Shown here: piece after piece, positions 21,298 through 27,933 of the stretch
Layout: every line of letters starts with the position of its first letter
Position numbering within the stretch: position 1 is the stretch's first letter
From: a virus
DNA length: 43,162 nucleotides
IMG/VR virus record: IMGVR_UViG_3300027861_000058
Span: 1-43,162 of that record
Direction: 5' to 3' (one strand)
Notes under the pieces: model-generated
Told to the model about the DNA's origin: nothing
The model's input: only the letters and a program-made list of their open reading frames with translations
Database searches by the model: none
Translations under genes and position numbers: made by a program

Positions 21298-21858
21298 CTA
21301 ATCCTCAGGTATGTATCTCATTCGTTCTTGTTCGAGTTTCTTATCCAAAGCCAGTTCCATCTTGGCAAAAGTATCCCTGGCAATTCTTTGAAAATCAGCT
21401 CCCATCTCACATTCCATTTTTGCACTTATGAAAAGTTGAATGTTTTCATATTGAGCCATCTCAGGGATAGTTGCCTGGGAGATTTTCCGAGTCTTGGATA
21501 ATGTCATTTCAACAAGCTTAAAGCTCCGATCAAAGAGTAATGTCTGATCGGCTGATTCCAATTTAATTTCTTTGGAAGGTTTCATCGTAACAGGGGGAGC
21601 AGGTTTTCCTTGGATCGATTGTTCTTGCTCTTCAAATTCACGATCTTGGGAAGATTGCTTTGATTGAGGGGGAAGTTTTTCCTTCTTCTTACACCAAGAT
21701 GGATTATGAAAGTGTCCCTTCCAATCTTCTCCTTTGGGAATATCTGCTGGTTTAGTTTGCATCCAGAATTCTTTTTCAGATTCAGTATTCAGAACCAGAT
21801 AGATATGAGTCTTACACACTCCACAATCTTTCTCTTGCATAATTTTAAATTTAGTCAA
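21298..21858 (-). CDS. Early protein with Cys/His cluster and coiled coil
   Basis: 186 aa from TTG 21858 (TTGA overlap; ATG 21840 alternative). N-terminal CGVC and, after 40 residues, HFHNPSWCKKK give a plausible zinc site (residues 11-58). A disordered Gln/Ser/Glu linker (PPQSKQSSQDREFEEQEQS) follows, then a helical C-terminal half (IARDTFAKMELALDKKLEQERM). Reads like a two-domain adaptor or DNA-binding protein; function unknown. The pair with the next gene, separated by no spacer, might act together. Confidence 0.62.
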   Translation of the reverse strand: MTKFKIMQEKDCGVCKTHIYLVLNTESEKEFWMQTKPADIPKGEDWKGHFHNPSWCKKKEKLPPQSKQSSQDREFEEQEQSIQGKPAPPVTMKPSKEIKLESADQTLLFDRSFKLVEMTLSKTRKISQATIPEMAQYENIQLFISAKMECEMGADFQRIARDTFAKMELALDKKLEQERMRYIPED

Positions 21859-21989
21859 TCAATTCCACTTCCTAATATTGAGGCATAATAGTTTTCATCC
21901 TCTTTTTGCCACTGTTTCAATTTGCGTCCCAGTCGCCATTCCCAGAAACGAATCTTCAATAGTATCCAGCAATATTTAACATAGTTCAT
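21855..21989 (-). CDS. Basic mini protein, 44 aa
   Basis: MNYVKYCWILLKIRFWEWRLG then KLKQWQKEDENYYASILGSGID. The N-terminal 20 residues are hydrophobic-aromatic with Arg/Lys, a possible amphipathic membrane-binding helix. ATG 21989 overlaps the previous stop; its TGA overlaps the TTG of the next gene. Supported mainly by coupling. Confidence 0.5.
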   Translation of the reverse strand: MNYVKYCWILLKIRFWEWRLGRKLKQWQKEDENYYASILGSGID

Positions 21990-22339
21990 TCTTTATCCTT
22001 CTCCAGTTGTAATAATGTTTGTAGCTCTTGCATCTCTTTGTGAACCATGTTACGAGCCATATTGAATATTTCCTGGTAACTATCATCCAGTAACTTTTTC
22101 CCCACCAGTTCGACATCACCAGAAAATTTAATGGTAACTTCCAGTTTGGGAGACCGTCCACTGAAAACTTGATGAGCCTCGTATTTTATTGTTGGTCTCT
22201 GGATAATAACTCGCTTCTCCACCTTAGAACTCTTCAAAGTTTTATTCTTTTTTATTTGTTGGTTCAATTGACCTTTCAAATAGTCAATCTCATTCTTTTC
22301 AGTTTTTGTTTGTTTGGGTTCTTTCTTTTCTTTACTCAT
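21986..22339 (-). CDS. Hypothetical early protein, 117 aa
   Basis: A lysine-rich, disordered N-terminus (MSKEKKEPKQTKTEKNEIDY) and coiled-coil (LKGQLNQQIKKNKTLKS) precede an alpha-beta domain: KYEAHQVFSGRSPKLEVTIKFSG, then a helix DDSYQEIFNMARNMVHKEMQEL. The pattern (charged tail plus compact domain) is common in DNA-associated phage proteins. ATG overlaps the upstream TGA (ATGA). Confidence 0.62.
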   Translation of the reverse strand: MSKEKKEPKQTKTEKNEIDYLKGQLNQQIKKNKTLKSSKVEKRVIIQRPTIKYEAHQVFSGRSPKLEVTIKFSGDVELVGKKLLDDSYQEIFNMARNMVHKEMQELQTLLQLEKDKE

Positions 22340-22512
22340 GGTATAATTCCAACCTCTATTTCATAGCCTTCTCGTAATAACTCGGCTCTTATTTCGTTCA
22401 GATCAAATCCCAAGGCTTCAAGGATCTGCTCGAAGAACCACTGCTTATGATGTGATCCATCAGTCATAAGTCCCTCTACACACAGGTTTTTAACATCAAC
22501 AGAATCAGTCAT
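22336..22512 (-). CDS. Small early protein, 58 aa
   Basis: MTDSVDVKNLCVEGLMTDGS, then HHKQWFFEQILEALGFDLNE and a closing strand YEIEVGIIP. The 'DGSHHKQWFLE.IL..LG' pattern is one I associate with small phage proteins of unknown function. It begins in a TAATG overlap with the MazG-like gene and ends in an ATGA overlap, so it is certainly part of the operon. Confidence 0.6.
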   Translation of the reverse strand: MTDSVDVKNLCVEGLMTDGSHHKQWFFEQILEALGFDLNEIRAELLREGYEIEVGIIP

Positions 22513-22751
22513 TAGTCATCCAACTCCACAATAATTGCGAGGGCCATAGCTGCAACTTGGCGAGCTTCATTCTTAATTACTACTGGGTCTTTGTTTTGCT
22601 TAATTGCATCCCACATCTCATCCACCTCTTCTTTTAATATCGCATATCCTTCATGGAACGAGGCGATCTTTCGATGTTTAGTTCTTGCTTGGATATATTC
22701 TTGGATTATATCAGCCACATCTTTTTCTACGCTCTTAAACCAATCAGTCAA
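22512..22751 (-). CDS. MazG-like nucleotide pyrophosphohydrolase
   Basis: 79 aa. ILKEEVDEMWDAIK (residues ~39-52) is the metal-binding EExxE motif and EARQVAAMALAIIVELDD (~63-79) the second ExxD-type helix of the all-alpha MazG/dUTPase-2 superfamily. Such enzymes hydrolyse NTPs or (d)NTP analogues to monophosphates; viral ones are thought to clean up damaged nucleotides or lower alarmone signals. TTG 22751 is the start, with AAGGAG upstream and a TTGA overlap. It is one of very few recognisable enzymes in the early region. Confidence 0.72.
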   Translation of the reverse strand: MTDWFKSVEKDVADIIQEYIQARTKHRKIASFHEGYAILKEEVDEMWDAIKQNKDPVVIKNEARQVAAMALAIIVELDD

Positions 22752-22960
22752 TCAAATTTCTCCTTGTATTTTTCATAAAAGTCAGCATTAACAGGATAGA
22801 AAAAATCCAGTGAGTATCGTTCCTCATGATTATATGTACTGGCTAACCAATGTAACGGATGTTCTCCAATAAGAATATTCTCATGGTTCCATTTATCCGT
22901 TGGTCTTCTTCTCCATCGATATTTGATAAACCAGAATTGGTGATTACAACTACAAGACAT
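22748..22960 (-). CDS. Hypothetical early protein, 70 aa
   Basis: MSCSCNHQFWFIKYRWRRRP then TDKWNHENILIGEHPLHWLAS and YSLDFFYPVNADFYEKY. Rich in His, Trp and Tyr; CSCNH and HENILIGEHPLHW could hold a metal. ATG overlaps the upstream stop (TAATG). A small phage-type protein; function not known. Confidence 0.6.
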   Translation of the reverse strand: MSCSCNHQFWFIKYRWRRRPTDKWNHENILIGEHPLHWLASTYNHEERYSLDFFYPVNADFYEKYKEKFD

Positions 22961-23493
22961 TATTCTTCCTCCAGTATTTCGCAGCCAGGTTCAGGAAACT
23001 TAGTAACAGAAAAATCATACAGTTTAAGACCTTCGATAGTTTGCCCAGGGAAGCCATCAAGTAGTGAGCCAAAACCTAATCCCTTTGGTTTTATGTCCTT
23101 GTATAATTCTATTGTAACCAGAATTCCCTTGTCATCTTCTTCAACTTCCACAATTTTTCCCATCGGAGGTTTTGTATGATCGAAATTATCTGACACTGGT
23201 TGTCCTTTGAGTTTCATGGATTGTAATTGTCCTTTGACAGAATCATAACCCTGCTGAGTATAAGTATCGCCTCGATAATCAGGTTCCGTTAGATGCTTCT
23301 TAAACAGGACGTATGCTTTGACTTTCGTTCTTTTGAATTTCTCACCACAGAGAGGACAATAAAATTCTTTCAGATCATCTATGCAGTGCCTCACATTTCC
23401 ATCATGGAAATAGAGTTTGCTGTTTTTGATAAAGAATCCAGCAAAGACATATCCTTCATAACGATATTCATATTCGTGCTTACAATCAGTCAT
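22960..23493 (-). CDS. Early protein with C-terminal beta domain and zinc knuckle
   Basis: 177 aa. N-terminal CKHEYEYRYEG and, at residues ~46-49, CPLCGEKF provide Cys/His ligands around a beta segment (VFAGFFIKNSKLYFHDGNVR). The C-terminal half (GKIVEVEEDDKGILVTIELYKD, IEGLKLYDFSVTKFPEPGCEI) is beta-rich and resembles the strand pattern of small protease-like or dUTPase-like folds, though no motif is decisive. ATGA overlap with the upstream gene. Confidence 0.6.
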   Translation of the reverse strand: MTDCKHEYEYRYEGYVFAGFFIKNSKLYFHDGNVRHCIDDLKEFYCPLCGEKFKRTKVKAYVLFKKHLTEPDYRGDTYTQQGYDSVKGQLQSMKLKGQPVSDNFDHTKPPMGKIVEVEEDDKGILVTIELYKDIKPKGLGFGSLLDGFPGQTIEGLKLYDFSVTKFPEPGCEILEEE

Positions 23494-23744
23494 GTCCCAG
23501 ATCCTCCTTTTGGTGGTGGTGGACTTGAAATAGTTTTATCTTTGGATCTCGTCCAGGTTTCATCTTCCTTCTGACATTTTTTATCGCAATATCTTTTTCC
23601 AGCAGTGAAGACATAAGTATTCTTCAAACGCTTCTGACACCAATCACATATCATCCAATTGAAGCTCTTCGCTATCCTTCTGCGAAACCTAGCTGCTGGT
23701 GTATATCCTTTCTTAGCTTTCTTTTCTTTGCGACTACCCATCAT
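23490..23744 (-). CDS. Basic zinc-finger protein, 84 aa
   Basis: Strongly basic N-terminus (MMGSRKEKKAKKGYTPAARF) followed by ICDWCQKRLKNTYVFTAGKRYCDKKC, a CxxC-x16-CxxxC finger like a treble-clef (residues ~33-58), then a flexible tail SSPPPPKGGSGT. DNA or RNA binding is likely. Two adjacent ATGs; ATGA overlap with the upstream gene. Confidence 0.65.
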   Translation of the reverse strand: MMGSRKEKKAKKGYTPAARFRRRIAKSFNWMICDWCQKRLKNTYVFTAGKRYCDKKCQKEDETWTRSKDKTISSPPPPKGGSGT

Positions 23745-23998
23745 AACTCATTCCTATTTAAATCAGGGCTTGGGAAATTGACCCTTACAGGTTTATACCA
23801 ACGACATTCTTCACCTGCGGCATGTGGACAGAGCTCTCCATGTGGAGGAACAGGGACAGAATAATCTCCTTTCTCTGAACCTTTATTATTACGAGCATTG
23901 CAAAAAGGGAACTTTCTTCCACCTAAGGATTTAACAACGTACCATTTTACATGGATACAGTCCACCCTTTTTACTTGGCGATCTTCAGACTTTGACAA
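23741..23998 (-). CDS. Cys/His-rich early protein
   Basis: Start taken as TTG 23998, seven bases after GAGGAG; ATG 24016 and an even longer in-frame start at 24052 overlap the neighbour more and have no Shine-Dalgarno. The protein (85 aa) has CIHVKWY, FPFCNAR, ELCPHAAGEECRW: four to five cysteines plus histidines, spaced C-x20-C-x21-C-x7-C, suggesting an iron-sulfur or zinc site. Function unknown. Confidence 0.58.
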   Translation of the reverse strand: MSKSEDRQVKRVDCIHVKWYVVKSLGGRKFPFCNARNNKGSEKGDYSVPVPPHGELCPHAAGEECRWYKPVRVNFPSPDLNRNEL

Positions 23999-24482
23999 TT
24001 TCAATCTCCTCTCCATAAAGTATAACGAAATTTTTCGCAGGGAATTGTTCAAGCAGTCTAGCTTTTAACTCAGGGGCAAACTTTTCCGCTTTGGATTTTT
24101 CACACTTCAGGAGAATGATAGCTCCCTTGTCCCTGTATGACATAGTGAATAACTGATAATCGTTAGCGTGACCTGATCCTTCAGGGCCTTCCCTGTGCAT
24201 TGTCATCTCGAAATCGACTTTGTCAAGTTTCTTCTCGAAGGCTTTCATCTCTGACTGTATAAAATCAAGTAAAGAATTTTGTCCTTCAGATATATGATCA
24301 TTCATTTTCTTTTCCAGAGACTCATACATTTCCACCAGTCTCTTGACATTATGTTCGAGAATAAATTGTGAACCCTGACTATTTAGTTTTGTCTGAATTT
24401 CTCGTAGTTGATCGAATACTTCATTGAAGGGATAGTCTTCTTTTGAATGATGGGCATTGCCTACTTTACGATAATTATTCAA
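23985..24482 (-). CDS. Hypothetical coiled-coil early protein, 165 aa
   Basis: Start is TTG 24482 with a perfect AGGAGGT seven bases upstream; no ATG is near. Residues 20-90 form a coiled coil (DQLREIQTKLNSQGSQF, KRLVEMYESLEKKMND, IQSEMKAFEKKLDKV). The C-terminal 60 residues form an alpha-beta domain (AIILLKCEKSKAEKFAPEL, FVILYGEEIEIVKV). No family recognised. The excellent ribosome site shows that TTG is used by design in this genome. Confidence 0.65.
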   Translation of the reverse strand: MNNYRKVGNAHHSKEDYPFNEVFDQLREIQTKLNSQGSQFILEHNVKRLVEMYESLEKKMNDHISEGQNSLLDFIQSEMKAFEKKLDKVDFEMTMHREGPEGSGHANDYQLFTMSYRDKGAIILLKCEKSKAEKFAPELKARLLEQFPAKNFVILYGEEIEIVKV

Positions 24483-24933
24483 AACTATTACCTCCTGAAA
24501 GTAAGAATTGAGGATTGTTCTCGATAAGATCCTTTATCTGGACTACTTTGCCATCAGGCAATTGAGTAAGAATGTATGACATAAGTATATGTTCTAATTT
24601 GAAGATGGAATATTCGGTGGCTTCTAAGATTTGTTTGAGTGTCCAATACACAAATCGCAATGTTTGAGCTCGAGGAACCTCGACAACTCGACCTCCCTTG
24701 TAAGCCTTCAATATAGGAATGTCCACTCGAACCATTTTTTTCAGTTGAACTCCCTGGGAAACAGTATCGATTTTAAACTGAATAGCTTCTTTACCTTCCA
24801 AGGTTCCCCACATCTGATCTTTAATTCCATACTTACCCAAGAGAGAAAGAATTTGCATACGACTATTATCAGCACTTACTTTGGTTCCATAGTAAGGCAT
24901 CTTACTTAACATAGGATAGTTTGATTTGTTCAT
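24475..24933 (-). CDS. Conserved phage-type hypothetical protein, 152 aa
   Basis: The layout is one I associate with a hypothetical protein family of phages and mobile elements: an N-terminal YYGTKVSADNSRMQILSLLGKYG, a strand segment (AIQFKIDT, KKMVRVDIPI), and a helical half with RFVYWTLKQILEATEYSIFKLEHILMSYIL and LPDGK. The function of that family is not known to me, and the match is from memory. ATGA overlap with the upstream gene. Confidence 0.6.
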   Translation of the reverse strand: MNKSNYPMLSKMPYYGTKVSADNSRMQILSLLGKYGIKDQMWGTLEGKEAIQFKIDTVSQGVQLKKMVRVDIPILKAYKGGRVVEVPRAQTLRFVYWTLKQILEATEYSIFKLEHILMSYILTQLPDGKVVQIKDLIENNPQFLLSGGNSFE

Positions 24934-25175
24934 CTGGTCAGTACCTCTTTAGTTTCATCTCGAAATTTAATCATAACCTCTGCTACCTTTACCCACTTCT
25001 TGGCTCCACCTTGTAAACTCCTGAACAGTTGCTCATCAGTAAGATGTTTGGGTTGTAGTCCTTTTTCAATTACTTCAATGAAGTACTCCAGATCGATAGA
25101 GTTGGCAATCTTGTTGGCTAAGAACATCCCTTCTTGGATCTCCTTGATGTTTCTATTTTTGATTTTCCCACTCAT
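24930..25175 (-). CDS. Hypothetical early protein, 81 aa
   Basis: All-helical: IQEGMFLANKIANSIDLEYFIEVIEKG, TDEQLFRSLQGGAKKWVKVAEVMIKF. Basic start (MSGKIKNRNIKE). The composition suggests a small helical bundle. ATGA overlaps on both sides. No family recognised. Confidence 0.6.
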   Translation of the reverse strand: MSGKIKNRNIKEIQEGMFLANKIANSIDLEYFIEVIEKGLQPKHLTDEQLFRSLQGGAKKWVKVAEVMIKFRDETKEVLTR

Positions 25176-25378
25176 GTAAACACAACCTCGTCTGATAATT
25201 CATTGGTCTTTAGATATAATATCCGAAAAGAATAAACACAAAAATCCACAAAATTCTCTTCTCTAAGAATTTCCAATAGTTGATCCTTTGTAAGAGGATT
25301 ATCTCGGACAATCAGAAGATCCTCTCCTCCACAGGGATAGTAATTGTCATAACCAAAATAGAGATATTTTTTACTCAT
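25172..25378 (-). CDS. Hypothetical early protein, 68 aa
   Basis: MSKKYLYFGYDNYYPCGGEDL begins with Tyr/Gly-rich strands, then a helix LTKDQLLEILREE and strands FVDFCVYSFRILYLKT. The YDNYYPCGGxDDxx start resembles small phage proteins of unknown role. ATGA overlap with both neighbours. Confidence 0.6.
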   Translation of the reverse strand: MSKKYLYFGYDNYYPCGGEDLLIVRDNPLTKDQLLEILREENFVDFCVYSFRILYLKTNELSDEVVFT

Positions 25379-25650
25379 GGTTTAATTCCTCCGCAACCAA
25401 AAGCTCGGAAAAGATTCAATCGCTCTTTAAGAGGGAGGCTCCCTATACGGATAATCATAGTTTGTGGATCAAAGAGAATGTGAAACTCGTCTTCCTCATT
25501 TACCAGATACAGGGCAATCGTTTGGTTCCTCATCATTTGAGCAACCACCAAGTCGCCATGAGCTAAGAATTTTTTCTTATTTGTAACCTGAATGAAATTC
25601 CCGACATTCTCTTTTAATCGGTCATAGATTCCTTCTGCTACTGTGGTCAT
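25375..25650 (-). CDS. Hypothetical early protein, 91 aa
   Basis: MTTVAEGIYDRLKENVGNFI, then strands LVVAQMMRNQTIALYLVNE and DEFHILFDPQTMIIRIGSL, and a closing helix PLKERLNLFRAFGCGGIKP. Compact alpha-beta protein; no motif recognised. TAATG overlap with the upstream gene and ATGA with the downstream one. Confidence 0.6.
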   Translation of the reverse strand: MTTVAEGIYDRLKENVGNFIQVTNKKKFLAHGDLVVAQMMRNQTIALYLVNEEDEFHILFDPQTMIIRIGSLPLKERLNLFRAFGCGGIKP

Positions 25651-26138
25651 TATTCAATCAGTCCTACTAATTCCACTCCACGAAAACCTTTCTTAGCATC
25701 GATGTAAAATAGAGGGGATTCACTTTTTCCCTCTAAGTTTTCCCAGATCCGAAATGTTACAGTATTAATAATAATTTTTGTTTCATCTGAGATCGCTCGC
25801 CTGGATAGAGGTTTTCCATAGTGTTGAAGGCATTCAACAATCATTCCCAGGTCATCCAATTTTTTATGCTCGGCAGGTTCAAAAGAAAGGACATGAGCTT
25901 TAGGATACTTAGACAAATCAGTTTTGAGAATAGTTGATTTGTACCCTTTTCTTCCAAATTCAAGAACCATGTGCATAATTTTAGAGCGAACGATTTGTCT
26001 TCGCTCATCAAGTAGTGACTGAAAGCATTCATGACAGAAATAATATGTTCCTCCTCGAGTGCCATAGCTGGAATGTTTTTCTCCAAATCCAATGGCTTTG
26101 AAACATCCAGTACAGATGCGAATTTTCTGGGACTTCAC
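25650..26138 (-). CDS. Zinc-finger plus winged-helix protein
   Basis: 162 aa from GTG 26138 (AAGGA four bases upstream, GTGA overlap); TTG 26141 is also in frame. CTGCFKAIG and CHECFQSLLD form a zinc knuckle pair (residues ~8-38). From ~95 a winged-helix-like domain follows: MIVECLQHYGKPLSRRAISDETKIIINTVTFRIWENL, then strands ESPLFYID, GVELVGL. The combination suggests a transcription factor of TFE/TFIIB-adaptor style, but this is inference. Confidence 0.6.
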   Translation of the reverse strand: MKSQKIRICTGCFKAIGFGEKHSSYGTRGGTYYFCHECFQSLLDERRQIVRSKIMHMVLEFGRKGYKSTILKTDLSKYPKAHVLSFEPAEHKKLDDLGMIVECLQHYGKPLSRRAISDETKIIINTVTFRIWENLEGKSESPLFYIDAKKGFRGVELVGLIE

Positions 26139-26653
26139 CAATTCCTTATTAGCTCCTTCATGTATGATAGTAAAGGCTTTATTTCTGGAGGTTCCTTCTC
26201 TTTATCAGATAGATAGCTCTTGAGGTCTATGGAGAAACAACGAGCCAAACGATTCTGTTTCCAGATGCGATCCGTAACGATAGGAAAAGTCCCAGACCCT
26301 ACTTTGTGAACCATGATAATACCAACTGACGAGAAACACACACCCAATCTCTGCATTCGTTCGAGCAATCGCTTGGTCGAGTATTGCTTCCGCTTGGGGA
26401 ATGTGACTAATAAAGCCAAATCTTCCATTTCACCTTTCTCTTTTGTTATTTGTGTGCAAAACAAGTTGGCTATACTAGCTGGTCGATTTTTCTCGTTGTA
26501 ACAGACAAATCCATGAATGGCTTCGTAACCGAATTTACTTTCAAAGTAATCTGTGGCAATAGCTATGGCATCCCAGTATCCTTCGGAAGTAGTTGAGAAA
26601 TATTTCTGACCGTCAGCAGCATATCGAAATTTCAGGGTTTTTTCATTTTCCAA
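26135..26653 (-). CDS. First gene of the small-gene operon, 172 aa
   Basis: Start is TTG 26653, seven bases after GAGGT; the next in-frame ATG would lose 75 residues. Alpha-beta protein: KTLKFRYAADGQKYFSTTSE, YWDAIAIATDYFESKFGYEA, HGFVCYNE, ALLVTFPKRKQYSTKRLLERMQRLG, FSSVGIIMVHKVG. Basic patches around KRKQYSTKRLLERMQR suggest nucleic-acid contact. No family recognised. As first gene behind the main early promoter it is probably expressed most strongly. Confidence 0.62.
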   Translation of the reverse strand: MENEKTLKFRYAADGQKYFSTTSEGYWDAIAIATDYFESKFGYEAIHGFVCYNEKNRPASIANLFCTQITKEKGEMEDLALLVTFPKRKQYSTKRLLERMQRLGVCFSSVGIIMVHKVGSGTFPIVTDRIWKQNRLARCFSIDLKSYLSDKEKEPPEIKPLLSYMKELIRNW

Positions 26654-26692
26654 ACTTAGACCTCTTGAGCGTATTACCTTAACCCCTTCATA

Positions 26693-26702
26693 CTAATATA
26701 CT
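26693..26702 (-). promoter_or_regulatory. Promoter of the small-gene operon
   Basis: AGTATATTAG on the minus strand is a good TATA box about 40 bases before TTG 26653, preceded by an A-run. Predicted start near 26667 leaves a short leader with GAGGT. Confidence 0.5.
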
Positions 26703-26854
26703 TTTTTACGGGGCTACAATTATTTCCTGTTTTATTGATAAAAAATTTGCTTTTCACCTTGATTGCCTATGGATACTCGGATCTAAGGGTGGTCGGGAAG
26801 CAAACGGAAGCATCTAACAAAGAAGGATAATTTTAGTGGAAATCGAGGTTGATA

Positions 26855-26876
26855 CCCTAACCCCCACACCCCCACC
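26855..26876 (-). other. G-rich tract, possible G-quadruplex
   Basis: The minus strand has G runs of 2, 5, 5 and 3 separated by 1, 3 and 3 bases (the plus strand reads CCC, CCCCC, CCCCC, CC). A two- to three-layer quadruplex is possible. It stands out in an AT-rich genome. Confidence 0.45.
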
Positions 26877-26967
26877 TTGGCTTCTCATAAGTTCGAAAAA
26901 AGAGAGAGAGAGTGTACTGTCTTACCATATATATTATATATACTAACCAGCTTTTTCGGAGGGGAAA

Positions 26968-26985
26968 ATTAACTCCAAAGTTAAT
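26968..26985. repeat. Perfect inverted repeat ATTAACT-CCAA-AGTTAAT
   Basis: Seven-bp palindromic arms around a four-base loop, in the gene-free region and followed by more TTAA elements. It could be a binding site of a replication initiator or part of a terminator. Confidence 0.55.
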
Positions 26986-27278
26986 ATCTTAACCTGATAA
27001 GTGAATTTTCAAGTTAAAATTTCAATTAATCATTTCCATTGGAACTCGAGCTGGGGGTTAGCCTCTTCAGGTAGTAAGGCTTTGATTTTCATTTATAAAG
27101 AAAAGGCTCCACTGGAAGTATAGGAGGGGTAATGCTCTATACGGGTCTTAATAGGATCTACTCCACACCTGTCGCCAAGATGAGTCCATCGCCTACTAAA
27201 ACCCTTTTTCGCTGAGCATCGTAATGTTCTACATTTAGTCACCATCTAAATTCATGAAACAAAAACAGATGTAATCGA

Positions 27279-27650
27279 TCAGTCTTTTTCGACTGTTATA
27301 AGCAGGTGAACTTCCCTATTTAAAAATTCTTCCTCTTGAGTAAAAACATCCATGACTCCATCATAGAAATTTTCAGTGAAATCCTGGACATGGGATCCTA
27401 ACCACTTCGCACTAACCATAAGATGGTAAGTTATCCATGCAAAGCCCTTTAGGAAAATAATACATACAGCAACAACCCCACCTAAAGCCAACAGTGTTAA
27501 TTGACCCAAGAAAGTTAAGAGAGCTGCTATGATAATTAAGAGTAAGATTCCAATAGCTTTCAATATACTTTTGATAATTTCCCTGGAAGTCCTTATACCC
27601 CAACCCACTCTTCGACCAAACCAACCAGCCACGCGAGTAAGAATTGCCAT
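27279..27650 (-). CDS. Small membrane protein, holin-like
   Basis: 123 aa. A basic amphipathic N-terminus (TRVAGWFGRRVGWGIRTSREI) precedes two hydrophobic segments, about residues 30-52 (AIGILLLIIIAALLTFLGQL) and 54-75 (LALGGVVAVCIIFLKGFAW), then a soluble acidic tail. Two transmembrane helices with a charged tail fit holin-type proteins or a viral membrane-remodelling protein. It stands alone between the gene-free region and the P3 promoter and ends before a T-run (CTGTTTTTG). ATG 27650 has AT-rich sequence upstream. Confidence 0.6.
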   Translation of the reverse strand: MAILTRVAGWFGRRVGWGIRTSREIIKSILKAIGILLLIIIAALLTFLGQLTLLALGGVVAVCIIFLKGFAWITYHLMVSAKWLGSHVQDFTENFYDGVMDVFTQEEEFLNREVHLLITVEKD

Positions 27651-27739
27651 ATATTATAATAATATTTCATATGATAAAAAGTTTTGTGGCCGATTAAGGC
27701 TCGACCGTACCTGTTAAACTAAAATGGTGAATGTCTCAC

Positions 27740-27864
27740 TGTGACATAATTGTGACAGTAAAAAGTGGCTCCATTTGAGTAACCCTTCACGTACTTCTAT
27801 TTAAAGTTTTATGTGTGACACACTTGGGACATAACATTTTTCTCTGTGACCTGTCCCAGTGACA
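27740..27864. promoter_or_regulatory. Operator array P3
   Basis: TGTGACA at 27740-27746, 27751-27757 and 27814-27820, and TGTCCCAGTGACA at 27852-27864. A second TATA-like box, CTATTTAAAG, lies near 27797. The last box is placed four bases before the TATA box exactly as in P2. Confidence 0.62.
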
Positions 27865-27865
27865 A

Positions 27866-27886
27866 AACTTAAATAGTAGTATGGTA
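27866..27886 (+). promoter_or_regulatory. Early promoter P3
   Basis: AACTTAAATAGTAGTATGGTA, identical to P2 over 21 bases. The distance to the AACCCAAATGA motif is about 14 bases longer than in P1/P2, explained by the inserted hairpin at 27899-27914. Confidence 0.65.
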
Positions 27887-27898
27887 TTATAGTACATA

Positions 27899-27914
27899 GA
27901 GGAAGAAATTCCTC
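27899..27914 (+). promoter_or_regulatory. Leader hairpin GAGGAA-GAAA-TTCCTC
   Basis: Perfect 6-bp stem with a GAAA tetraloop directly before AAAGG of the P3 gene. It contains GAGG, which would otherwise act as a Shine-Dalgarno, so it may shape initiation. Confidence 0.6.
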
Positions 27915-27933
27915 TTAAAGGAAATGAACCCAA

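Larger units (their letters stand above)
26654..27278. other. Gene-free region, candidate replication origin
   Basis: No credible gene in 625 bases, the longest such stretch. Contents in order: the promoter of the small-gene operon, a C-rich tract (26855-26876), GAGAGAGAGAG, an alternating TA stretch (26926-26943), a perfect 7-bp hairpin (26968-26985), and several TTAA-containing repeats up to 27040. Further on are an AGCCT/AGGCT hairpin near 27065-27085 and less structured sequence. AT-rich repeats next to a strand-asymmetric G/C tract fit an origin; untested. Confidence 0.45.

Noticed and set aside
26654-27278. tRNA or other stable RNA in the gene-free region
   Set aside because: I looked for a T-loop GTTCRA with a paired acceptor stem; the GTTCGA at 26891 has no matching stem. 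The AGCCT/AGGCT hairpin alone is too weak.
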